64,000 nt of DNA from Evernia prunastri. Lineage: Eukaryota; Ascomycota; Lecanoromycetes; Lecanorales; Parmeliaceae. Below, one piece after another: positions 46,535 to 56,156 of this stretch. Position numbers and translations under genes: made by a program. Each line of letters begins with the position of its first letter. Position 1 is the stretch's first letter. The notes below the pieces were generated by a model. It was not told the origin of the DNA and did no database searches. It worked only from the letters and a program-made list of their open reading frames with translations. The stretch spans positions 124,268-188,267 of the forward strand of contig NKYR01000028.1 in the NCBI GenBank assembly GCA_003184365.1. Direction: 5' to 3'.

Positions 46535-47548
46535 CTACCGCTCAAGAGCACTGGCCATCGCGGTCGCTGTCATATCTTCCTCACCCGCTTCGACGTGCGG
46601 CTTTCTGGCTTTCTGGCCCATCGGGCTCTCGGATAGGGCGATGAGCTCTTTGAGCATCTTCTCCCGCGTCGTGCGGGTCAGTTCTTCGATGTCGGCGGCT
46701 GTGAGGTGGGCTGTTGGTATTGGCGGTAGGACTATCGTAAATCAGATCAGCGACTGTATTTCAATTCGATCCGTGAAAACTGTGTAGGTAGAGCCGTGCA
46801 CGCAGTCAAAGAGCGCTCCAAACTCACCCTTAACCGGTATGCGGCCCGCCCTGAACCTCTTCTCCCTCACGCTCAGCACGCCAGAGTAGTTCCCCGCCAC
46901 GACCGGCACGACGTCCACGCCGGCCTTGACGGCCAAGTGGAACGCTCCCTTCTTGAACGCCCCCATCTCGGGGCCCTCGGCATAACTCCTCGTGCCTTCC
47001 GGGAAGATGAAGACGCTCTGCCTCTCCTCCCTCATCTCCGCGGCGGCCTGGTCGAACGCCGCGTGCGCGGAGGCGGAGTTGGAGCGGTCGATGAAGACGG
47101 TGCCCGAGAGCGCCATGAACCAGCCGAGGAAGGGCACGAGGCGCAGGGAGCGCTTGGCCGTCACGCTGCAGTAGGGGGGGAAGATGGTGCCGAGGAGGAG
47201 GACGTCGAGTTCGGACTGGTGGTTCCCGATCAGCACGCACGGTCGCGTGTCGAGGTACTCCCGGCCCGCGACGATTTCGAAATGGACCCCCGTCGCCCAG
47301 GCCATGGTGTGGTGGAAGGCGCGGGCGACCGTCCATTGGCTGATGCGGTGCTTGCCGACGAGACGGAGGGCGAGGGAGGCGAAGACGCCGTATGTGGCGC
47401 AGAAGATGAGGCAGCCGTAGGAGGCGAGGAGGCGGGCGTAGAAGGATGCGGTGGGGTAGATGGAGAAGTAGGAGAGGGGGAAGAAGGTGCTGGTGAGGCC
47501 GAGGTAGAAGGTGAAGAGGCGGAGGAGGACGAGGAGGAATGTGTGCAT
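46535..47548 (-). CDS. SLC1: 1-acylglycerol-3-phosphate O-acyltransferase (Slc1/PlsC type)
   Basis: Two exons (47548..46828 and 46731..46535) give 305 residues; the intron 46827..46732 joins Lys-Val in frame. Two or three hydrophobic segments lie at the N-terminus. The catalytic NHQSELD (HX4D, His110-Asp115) and the substrate-binding FPEGTRS (182-188) are intact and have family spacing. After the intron the C-terminus LPPIPTAHLTAADIEELTR matches fungal Slc1. The enzyme acylates lysophosphatidate to phosphatidate on the ER or lipid droplets, the branch point to phospholipids and triacylglycerol. It is divergent from the DUF3605 gene, 422 bp between starts. Confidence 0.93.
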
Positions 47549-47970
47549 CGTTGCTGAGGAGAGGAGTTTGAAGATTTGCTTGAGGGAAGCGTGGAGGAGT
47601 TGTACGTTGTGGGCGTGGAAGTGATAGCTGGTGTCGCTGTGGGAGACTCGACGACGGACGAGTGCTTAAGGTGGGAAAGGAAAATGTGACTTCTAGGATC
47701 GTAATTCCATGTTTATGGTAATGTAGAGAATGTAGAGAAAAAGAGAGAGGGAGAGATATTGAGGAGAATGGTGGTTTGCGTGACGTGATGAATGTGATTA
47801 AAGAAGTGGAGAGTGGAGCGTGATAGATTGTTGAGATGCAGGTCTATCCGCCTTCTCGGCTATTTAATACGCAGTTACTACCAGTCACGAGACTTTGCAA
47901 TAGGCATCATTATTATTGCTTTCCTTTTGCATATTGTATAGACTTCTAGCACGTACACTGTCGTTAGACT
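47549..47970. other. Divergent promoter region, SLC1/DUF3605
   Basis: The 422 bp between two start codons that point away from each other. It is purine-rich near SLC1 (AGAGAGAGGGAGAG around 47740). No conserved site was assigned. Confidence 0.5.
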
Positions 47971-48709
47971 ATGGCAGATGAAATTGAACTAGGTGCATTC
48001 CCTGGCCTCACACCAACCGATCGAGAGAATCTGGCAGGAGGAGATGAAGACTTCAAGCCACACGATTGGGAAGATCTCAAAGACATCATAGGTAGCATAC
48101 AAATTTTCTTTTCCGTCGGGCGAGCCAATCTGACTGCCCACGTCTTTCTGCCACGTAGCCGCCAACAATCTCGCGATCCTGAAGCGCAAACCGTCGGACC
48201 TGAGGCGCTACATCAAATGGACGAATCAGACTAAAGATACATATGGCTCCATCACCGCTTTCATCCTTAGCCAGCGACTGCATTGGGAGACTTTGCCCAC
48301 GTCGAGCGGAGGTGGCCCGTCGTTTCGGTGCAGCAATACAGTCCCATTCACTGACCCCAATGACTACAAAATCCTTCTGAATGACTGGCCCTACGGCTTC
48401 ACACCGGATGTCACTCATATAGTTGTCTGGTCCAAGGCCCGTATACCGGAACAGAAACCTGAAGGTTACTTGACACCGGATTCAGTTGCGCTGGTTGAAA
48501 GGTTTGTGCAGAGGACTTTCACCGAGCCTCTGAGCTCTTACCGATCAAAGGAGAACGTTGTTGGGGACTCTGGCCGTCAGCATGATCACATTCTTTGGTT
48601 CAGAAACTGGACCGGCCTGCAAAGCGTACGGGGGTTGGAGCATGTGCACGTTCTCGTCCGAGATGCTCCCAAGGATTTACTTGATCGGTGGGTTGGAGAT
48701 CGGTCTTGA
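47971..48709 (+). CDS. DUF3605 protein (GlcNAc-induced Gig1-like)
   Basis: Two exons (47971-48091 and 48159-48709) give 223 residues; intron 48092-48158 has a GTAGCA donor and CGTAG acceptor. The body shows the family core: LKRKPSDLRRYIKWTNQTK, then YKILLNDWPYGF, HIVVWSKARIP and near the end LWFRNWTGLQSVRGLEHVHV. DUF3605 proteins are widespread in fungi and include Candida albicans Gig1, induced by N-acetylglucosamine. The compact conserved blocks suggest a globular domain with conserved His and Trp residues, but no reaction is established. I see no signal peptide or membrane helix, so it is probably cytosolic. Confidence 0.85.
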
Positions 48710-50800
48710 TCTGTCAAATGGAGGGAGATTACTTTGTGCAGCCAGCTTATATCGGCATCGTCAGCTTAAACGTGCGAAATGGATTGAGAACCGAAGGCAT
48801 TGAGAGGCGATCCGTGACTGCTTCCGAGAGAGGGACTTGAGCGCGAAGGGAATCAGAGTTCAAGAATTTTACCCACCTAGGCAGCTCAAACTCGAGGCGG
48901 GCAGACTTTGCTATCTATGTGACTGCTCCCCACGAAGTGAGCACCAGAAAACCGGCACCAGGGCATCGCCGCGAACCAATCATTGCAAATAGGCGAGGTA
49001 ATTAATTTCACGCCCAGCAAATCTAGAGTACTAATCAGCTAGATGACAGGATTTACCGCGCCTGCCGACTAAGCATCGAGAAATCACAACTACGATGGCA
49101 AGCGTATCCCTTCCGAGCCAAATAAGAAAAAGAAAGAAAAATCAGTAAGGCACTCGTGTGTGAGCAGGAACATTGCAGAGAGAAAGGTAATAGGTCTGAT
49201 ATCACGCTCCAAGGTAGTACAAGCCCATCCAAGGCTGTTAGAATGCCACGAAGGCCAAAGTCCCCCGAGCGATTTCATTTCGCAGCAAAAACAAGTCAGA
49301 TTTGAGCTCGTCTTGAGGGAGGTCTGAGATGGGTTGGCATGGCTGAGTAGCTATAGAGCAAGCATAAAACGAACATACGCGGCAAAGTCTTTCTGTCACT
49401 CATTATCAATATCAAAATCTATCACCCAAACGAACAAGCACTGAGCTTCTCTCGACCCCCTGCCAAGACATAGACCAAAACCTTAAAACTTTCCATCTCT
49501 TCCCAGCTCGCACACTTCCTTCTCATGAACAATGAGTAGTAAGCAGGGCGAGCAAAGCATCCAAGGGGGCGAATAGACTTTCCGCAAATGCAAATATGCT
49601 CGTCCAAACTACCCACTTCTGAGGCAAAAAAGTGGACACGCCAAGCGGGACTAGAACCCTTTTATCAAATTTTCGTACCCACAACGACTTACGCCTACGC
49701 AACGCGAGTAAAAAAATATCCGACCTACCTAATGATGATATCTGCCATCCAACACCATTTCATTTGAAACTTCCCTCCATCTTCCACCTCGCCCCGTTTC
49801 CTCACGGAACACAAAACCAGCACGTAAGTAGGCAAGTAGGCAAACAGGGCAGTAAAGAAGCACAATGGCACGAATGCAAAACCGCCTCAAACACGCTCCA
49901 CCTACCCCAGCCGAGAAAAAAAAAGCGGGGGGGCGGGGGGGGGACATGATCAGAAAGAAGACCGAGCGAGTCATCTCAACCGGCCAATGACGCCCGAGTG
50001 CCCCGTGGGGGAAGTCTCTGACACGGTGCCTGGTACCTGCCAAGCCCCGTCTCGCTTGCGTGCAAGGCGTATCAGGACATTGGGAGGAAGAGGAAAACAA
50101 AGACCACCTTGGCCGGTAGATTGTGACGGCTTTGAAATTTTTCAGAGATCGAGACTGAGATTGAGAGAATGAGAGCAAGATTCGTGAGTCAGACAGAGCG
50201 GGCCGGTGAGCGGAAAAGGGGGGGCGGCCCCACTGTGCTGTTTGTGGGACGAGAGCGAGCAGTCGAGGCCGAGAGGTGAGGCGGTGTGGGAGGCGAAGTG
50301 ATGCGTGAGATGGATGGCGTACTGCGGTTGTTTGGATCAGTGCTTGGGATCGCTTCGGGAGGGGTGCATTGCTACTGACGTGAGGTGGAAAGGATGAGTA
50401 GCTGATTTTCTGGCTGGTGAAGCGATAGGTATAGACCCCTTTAGATGCCTTTGCAGTGAGCAGTCTGGCCTTTCTTGCCCTTGTGGAGTTTCTTGCCCCT
50501 GTGGAGTCAATCCCACCGTAAATTTTCCATCGAAATGAAAATGGTATGAGAAGATAGTAGAATGAGTGACTCAGGGAGTTTCTGTTCGCCACGCACCTCC
50601 TCTATAAATTACTTCCCCCCCCCGAGACGTAGGATTTTCTTCTCCATCCCACCCACACTTCACAGACAGATTACATTGGTGTAGCTTTCAGCGACCAAAG
50701 TCCGGGATCTCACAATCTCATACGCTATAGGTGCTTGCATTGGACGTCTTTTGATATTCATACGTGACATCGATAGGCAAAAGGACAGTTAGTAGTCATC
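48710..50800. other. 2-kb gap with G runs and an 18-bp duplication
   Basis: It holds a direct 18-bp duplication (50471-50506, TTTCTTGCCCYTGTGGAG twice), a G-run cluster at 49922-49944 and TATAAA at about 50604, which could serve the next gene. A 287-codon minus-strand frame (49729-50592) shows no family features. No RNA gene could be confirmed. Confidence 0.4.
50471..50506. repeat. 18-bp direct tandem duplication
   Basis: TTTCTTGCCCTTGTGGAG at 50471-50488 is followed directly by TTTCTTGCCCCTGTGGAG at 50489-50506, one difference. Confidence 0.9.
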
Positions 50801-51919
50801 ATGAAGGGGATCATGGTTGAATGCGAAAATGCGGATGCCACACAGAGCACAGGTCACAGTGCTACCTTCCACACCGACGTGACGGACGTCACGAGCAGCA
50901 CAGGTCACAGTGCTTTCTCCCACATCGAAGCGAATGAAGGCAGAAATGCGGATTTCGCGGAGGGCACAGGTCACAGTGCCACCTTCACCGGCGACGTGAT
51001 TGGATGCCATAGGGCCGACATCACATACAGCACAGGTCACAGTGCTTCCTCCAACCTCTCGACGATGGAAGCAAATGAATGCGAAAATGCGGATTTTGCA
51101 AAGGGCGCAGGCCACAGTGTCCCTACCATTGTCCAATATGACATTGACTGCCTCGTTGCGCGCTTCGAAAGCCTCGAGATCAGCAAGCAGTTCCGGGCAT
51201 ACATCCCAGCGACATGGCGGAAAAAACAGAACATGTACGTCGGAATGGACACCACGCCGGAACGATACCTTGAAAATTTGTACCTGCTCGGCCTCGCCTG
51301 GGTACGCAAGGTACAACATGTCGCACGTCTGACTCTCAACTCCCCCGAAGGTCCCATCTGGCCCACCAAGGTCGAGCCGCAAGCGCTCATATTATTCGCT
51401 TACCTGGGGACAAAACAAGTCAATTGGGCAAGCATCCCAGAGAGAGCAGACTTTGCGGACGAAATCGACTTCGTATGGCGGGTATCTCCCCCATGGTTGC
51501 CAGCCCAGCACTCCAACTTCATACCAATCTGGGAGCATGTGACGGGGATGGCCCGCACTTGGGGTTGGAACTGGCACAACGAAGTCCGGAAACAAGGAGC
51601 GCCGGAGGACGTTTGGAAGGCGGTGGACCGAATCCCGCGCACCCGCTTCCACCAGAACAAGTCTTCAGCTGCAAGACACCACCACATCCTGGCCAAGCAG
51701 AGGGTCCCAACCATAGCGCAATACGTACGGACGAACAAGTTCTACCAGGTTGGAGACGATGAGACGGCTTGCGAGCGGCCGCAGTCCTCACCTCGCTGCC
51801 AGACAAGATGCCACCACGCCCAAGAGGCCCACGCCTTCAAAGCACTCAAGAAAAAGCTCGGGCTGATTCGTGCTCCCAATATGAAGGAGCCGGAGAACGA
51901 ATACGGAGGCATCGAATGA
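50801..51919 (+). CDS. Unrecognised protein with N-terminal TGHS repeats
   Basis: A single exon of 372 residues, from ATG in TCATCATGAAGG to TGA. The first 110 residues are an imperfect repeat whose core is (S/G)(T/A)GHS, at residues 17-20, 34-37, 56-59, 78-81 and 103-106, with linkers of 13-21 residues often containing NADF or EANE. At DNA level the core is AGCACAGGTCACAGTGCT. The repeat part is rich in His, Asp and Glu, with scattered Cys. The remaining 260 residues look globular, with many Trp (WPTKVEPQALILF, HVTGMARTWGWNWHNEV) and a basic tail, but match no family I know. There is no signal peptide or membrane helix. Repeat-driven His clusters could bind metal, which is only inference. 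The gene sits between a promoter gap and a minisatellite. Confidence 0.6.
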   Translation: MKGIMVECENADATQSTGHSATFHTDVTDVTSSTGHSAFSHIEANEGRNADFAEGTGHSATFTGDVIGCHRADITYSTGHSASSNLSTMEANECENADFAKGAGHSVPTIVQYDIDCLVARFESLEISKQFRAYIPATWRKKQNMYVGMDTTPERYLENLYLLGLAWVRKVQHVARLTLNSPEGPIWPTKVEPQALILFAYLGTKQVNWASIPERADFADEIDFVWRVSPPWLPAQHSNFIPIWEHVTGMARTWGWNWHNEVRKQGAPEDVWKAVDRIPRTRFHQNKSSAARHHHILAKQRVPTIAQYVRTNKFYQVGDDETACERPQSSPRCQTRCHHAQEAHAFKALKKKLGLIRAPNMKEPENEYGGIE

Positions 51920-51959
51920 ATTGTTGCCGTCAACCTCACAATCTTTCACCACCCCAGAA

Positions 51960-52310
51960 AACCTCGAATCCGGATCCGGAGCTTTCGCTAAGGCAAGGCC
52001 TACCGACCGGAGGGACCCGAGCAGCTGCCTCATCATCTACCCAGCTACTCGACAAAAAAACATCACCTCGAATCCACTGCGGACCCTCGCTCAGGCAGGC
52101 TTACCGACTGGATTCTGACATCAAAACCACCTCTACCAAAAAACATCTCGAACCCACTGTGGACCCTCGCTCAGGCAGGCTTACCGACTGGGTTCTGACA
52201 TCAAAACCACCTCTACCAAAAAAACATCATCTCGACTCCACTGCGGACCCTCGCTTAGGCAGGTCTACCCGACTGGATCCAGACAACAAAACCACTCTAC
52301 CAAAAAATCA
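51960..52310. repeat. Minisatellite, about 80-bp unit, three clear copies plus one degenerate
   Basis: Units contain GGACCCTCGCTCAGGCAGG, TTACCGACTGG and AAAACCACCTCTACC. The GGACCC anchor recurs at 52081, 52161 and 52245 (spacing 80 and 84). A degenerate unit precedes at about 51985 (TCGCTAAGGCAAGGCCTACC). Confidence 0.85.
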
Positions 52311-52429
52311 AAACAAAAACCCTCTACTACCACCGTCTCGCACACTCCACAGAGACATACCGCCACAATAAACATATCCTGCCATCCCGAGCGTCTACAG
52401 TCACCAAGGGCTCTGGCGGGAGGCGCTGA

Positions 52430-53000
52430 CCATGGGAGCGCCCCTCCAGCAACGGACTGGCACCTTTTCGCGGTGCTGGGGATAAGTAGCTCTGCTGCCA
52501 AGCAGGGTGAAACTAAGTCCAGTCCGGGATGTTGCAGCACCCGTCATGCTGTACTCCAACCAGCGAGGCTTTCAAGCTTTGCCTCCAAGAGGAATTTCGA
52601 CTTATGCCTGGTAAGCTCTTCCCATGGTCTCTTCGGATCTTCAACAGCTAACCCATTCGCAGGATTCTATGACAGTTGCGGCCAACGTCGAGATACTCAC
52701 CGGGATGTAGCACATCACCGAGATCCATCGTCTTATCCGAGCGGCTCAGAATGACACCACCCTCCCAGGTCTCGTCTCGTGCGACAGCATCATCACACCT
52801 CTCGTCACCAACATAGCGAAGCTGCTAGCTTTAGGTCCCGCTTTCATCCGCCATCTGCTACTAGGTTCCATCAGCGCCTTGGTCTCCTTCCGACAGTTTG
52901 CAGCTGGACCACGATCTCGTTGTGCTTTCGCATCGCTTTGAAACGTATGCCACCCCGCTGCATCCCTCGTACAGCGCATGCTGACACATGAAGCAGCAAA
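52430..53000 (+). pseudogene. Possible decayed gene around an intact intron
   Basis: Bases 52611-52662 look like a complete fungal intron: GTAAGC donor, GCTAAC branch point, TTCGCAG acceptor. Upstream the frame reads RNFDLCL and after splicing continues DSMTVAANVEILTGM, then hits TAG (52702-52704) but stays protein-like in the same frame with HITEIHRLIRAAQNDTTLP and a hydrophobic block to about 52940. The family is not recognised. It may be a gene broken by one nonsense codon, or a noncoding transcript. Confidence 0.35.
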
Positions 53001-53171
53001 GAGAGACGGCCATTGATCTACCTTAACCAAGCCCAATAGACTTAGATAGATTCAATCCAAGTACGCTTTTTCCAACTCTCTTGTGCGCTGACTGAAACAT
53101 TTCTCGCGTGAGGAAGAAAGCAGCTGGGATTACCTGTACTTACTTTTCATCATTGGGGTAACCCAACACTT
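53001..53171. other. Short gap
   Basis: The convergent flank of the NOSIP-like gene; nothing seen. Confidence 0.4.
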
Positions 53172-54359
53172 TTAGCATTGGAAAGCCACGCCCTTTCTCT
53201 GTACCATGTTGTCTCCACCACCCGCAAAGCCTGTCCCCTCACTCCGTAATTCTACCATGCCTGGTTTCACTGCCCCTTTTTCTAGTTTGGCTCCGTCCTC
53301 TCCTTCCATCGTCTTAGTTCTCTTACCCGAAAGATCAGTCTCACAGACATAGCATGTCACCCGTTTCTTCTCCTGTTGTTCGGTAGGGGAAGCATGAGGA
53401 TCCGGCGGGCCCTTGTCCGATGACATGAACTTTGCAGCACAGGGTTTGCAGAGAACGTGGCCACAAGGTATGGTAACGACTGCTTTGATGACATTGGTGA
53501 GATTCTTCTCGCATGCAGGACATATGCACGTCGGCGGTTCCGCTAGCGAAGAGGCATTAGCAATAGTCTTGAAGTTGATGGTGATTAAGGATTTCAGCGA
53601 TAGCGAATGTTTGTTCTCGGGAGATGAGGCTGGACAGAGGGGCGATAGCTTCTGAGCTTTGCTCGCTTGCGAATGATTTGTTGACGGCGTGAGGGACGGT
53701 ACCCAGAATGAGGGAAGCGTTGGCTTAGCAGACTAAAGCCGGTCAGTTGGCCATTCACACCAACGCGGAACATATGCTGCTGGATTATACCTTCTCTTCA
53801 TCAAGCACCTTCCTCGCCTTTGCTCTCTCTTCCTTCGCATTCTTTAACATTTCGTCCTCATCGAGCTCAAACTTCCGTTTTGTGCCTCTGGCCTCATTTC
53901 GCTCAACCTCTTCAGGCGCACTGCTCTTTCCCTCCTTCTTCCCATCACCCTCCATACCCATCATAGTCCTTTCAAACTGCGCAATCGCCCTGTCTTTCTC
54001 CTCCGCTCCTCGATCCAATTCCTCCTCCTCGATCTCTCTCTGCCGTCGCTCATCTTCCTTCTTCAAACGCTTGATCTCCTTCCCTTGGGCAAGCAGATTA
54101 CTGACGGCGCATTCCCTACAGAAGATGTCACCGTTCGAGGCGCATGCTACAGGATCTCGGGCAATTTGTAGGCAGAGCTGGCACGAAGCAAAAGGTAAGA
54201 AGGAGTCTCTTGAGAGACGAGTGGCCTGCGATCCCCACGTCGACTTGAGGAGAGATCGTTCATGGGAGGTAAAGAAGGCAAGCGATGTATTGCGTTTGCC
54301 TACAACCTACGTAAGTATACAGCAGCGAGCATCAAGGTATCTGGCTTACTATGAGACAT
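53172..54359 (-). CDS. NOSIP-like RING/U-box protein
   Basis: Three exons, a 10-nt first exon (54359..54350), 54299..53791 and 53732..53172, give 359 residues. Intron 1 is 50 nt and intron 2 is 58 nt. The N-terminus MSHSKRNTSLAFFTSHERS is the conserved start of nitric-oxide-synthase-interacting-protein homologues. A U-box/RING-like cluster (CQLCLQI...FCRECAVSNLL) follows, then a charged coiled coil (about 100-190) with a KRK nuclear-type patch, and a C-terminal RING (CICPACEKN, CGHVLCKPCAAKF, VTCYVCETDL). In animals NOSIP is a nuclear ubiquitin ligase found in spliceosomal preparations; fungi lack NOS, so the splicing or ubiquitin role is the likelier one. It is divergent from TAZ1 with 200 bp between starts. 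Confidence 0.85.
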
Positions 54360-54559
54360 TCCGAGTAAAAAGCTTGGGACTTGTTTTGCTCAACGACAAG
54401 TTTCCATCTAAGTACAGTTGGGATAAATTTAATATCGCGTCTAAATTTTAAGCGCCGGCAATCTTCAGGATTGCGGACAAAATTCACTTTCGAAAAAGTT
54501 CGAGACCAAACATCCACAATCCTGTCTCTACAATTTTGCGCTCCATCATTGATCGCCTG

Positions 54560-55897
54560 ATGGCGGACGACCCTCCGCCACCCAGTCTGCTATGGCGCTC
54601 AGGCTCCACAGCCGTCATGGGCTTCATAGGAACCCTAACGCGGGCGTTTATGCACGGAGCGAATTGGCAAGAGGCTCATGGGCTCGACGAATTCCTCAAG
54701 CTATTGGACAAGAGGGCAGATATAGATCGCCGAGAACGAGGACTCATTACCGGTATGCAGCAGGAAGTTACGGATCTGGTTTGGATACTGACAGATGCGC
54801 CTCAGTTTCGAACCACATCTGCGTGTACGTACGTATCACGAAATCAAAACACCATGCCTCCCCCGTTTGCTGGCTAACAAACGCCATTCCCAAGCATTGA
54901 CGACCCCTTAACCTGGGGTGTCTTGCCTCTCCGCTACCATTTCAACCCCAGCAATCACCGCTGGTCCCTAGGCAGTTACGACATCGTTTTCAAAAACAAG
55001 TCCGCTTCCTTCCCTCCCCTCCCCCCAAAAACCCATCGATCGAACAAGCCTAACAAAAACCCAAACCACAGAGCAATGTCCACCTTCTTCGTCCTCGGCC
55101 AAGTCCTCCCCACCCACCGCCTGCACAAAGACCCCCACGGCGGACCCTTCCAACCCACCCTCCGCGAAGCCATCCGCCTGCTCTCCCGCCCCCCATTCAC
55201 CCCCTCCAGCACCGCCGCCCCACCCGTCGACCGGTCCTTCAAATCGCCCGACATCTCCGACCCCTTCTCATCCCCAACCTCGCATTTCACCTACACGACC
55301 GACGGCGCCGACACCTTCCCCGCGCCCTCGGCGTACGCGACGCGCCAGCACAGCTGGATCCACATCTTCCCCGAAGGCCGCGTGCACCAGCACCCGCAGC
55401 AGGCGATGCGGTACTTCAAATGGGGCGTCGCGCGCCTGATCCTCGAGTCGGACGCGTGCCCGGACATCGTGCCCATGTGGATCGAGGGCCACAACGAAAT
55501 CATGCACGAGCACCGCGCCGCGCCGCGCTGGCTGCCGCGCGTCGGGAAGCGGTGCGGGGTGTGGTTCGGGGAGAACGTGGGCGGCGAGAGCGAGGGGAAC
55601 GTGTTCCACGAACTGAGGGAGCGGTGGCGGGGCTTGGTAGAGGATGACCGGCGGAGGCGGAAGGGCGATCCGGAGCCGGAAGTGGGCGTCCTGAGCGAGG
55701 AGCTCAAGTACGGGGCCGAGGCGGTGAAGTTGCGGGAGGAGTGCACGATGCGAGTCCGCGGGGCGGTCCTGAGGGTGAGGAGGGAGCGCGGGCTGCCGGA
55801 TGAGGATCCCAAAGAGGGGCTTGTGGAGACGTGGAGGGCAGAGGGGGGTAAGAGGGAGGGTCAAATGGACGATGGAAGCTTAGTCAAGGATACCTGA
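54560..55897 (+). CDS. TAZ1: Tafazzin, cardiolipin-remodelling transacylase
   Basis: Four exons (54560-54752, 54806-54824, 54895-54999, 55072-55897) give 380 residues. The second exon is only 19 nt and encodes the VSNHIC part of the HX4D catalytic motif, completed as NHICVIDD across the next intron. Then come DPLTWGVLPLRYHFNPSNHR and the family block VLGQVLPTHR. The second acyltransferase motif is IHIFPEGRVHQ. The C-terminal third is charged and helical. Tafazzin acts at mitochondrial membranes, moving acyl chains between phospholipids to mature cardiolipin. The ATG at 54560 is the first in frame. It converges with the large gene at 56157, 259 bp away. Confidence 0.93.
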
Positions 55898-56156
55898 AAA
55901 GGATCCCAGTACGGTTTGACTATAGACAGGTTTATTCATATCATAGCATCGAAAGTGAGCTTTTTACCATTCCCCACGCCGCTCAATAGGTACTAGAAAA
56001 GGCTAGACGACAAATGCAGGATATAATGCTTGGGCTAGAAGAGGTATCTTGCGATGTAGAAAATCAAACCACAAAACCACCGCGCGTATACACAAAATCA
56101 AATGGGAATAGATACGTTCAAAATATGAACAGCAAAAGCAGACATAAAACGAGCCT
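55898..56156. other. Convergent gap
   Basis: The 3' flanks of TAZ1 and the next gene; AT-rich near the middle, nothing else seen. Confidence 0.5.

Noticed and set aside
46796..47557. 253-codon plus-strand frame
   Set aside because: It is the antisense shadow of the SLC1 coding exon, low-complexity and rich in Glu, Gly and Arg.
49621..49722. tRNA T-arm-like sequence on the minus strand (GGGTTCTAGTCCC) followed by CAC and six T
   Set aside because: No acceptor-stem partner, D-arm or anticodon arm could be found upstream, and position 57 is T instead of a purine.
49729..50592. 287-codon open frame on the minus strand
   Set aside because: Composition is Ser/Arg-rich and random-looking, with no domain, signal peptide or splice structure, in a G/C-run region.
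51769..52371. 200-codon frame across the minisatellite
   Set aside because: It starts out of frame inside the TGHS-repeat gene and its repeats follow from the DNA minisatellite.
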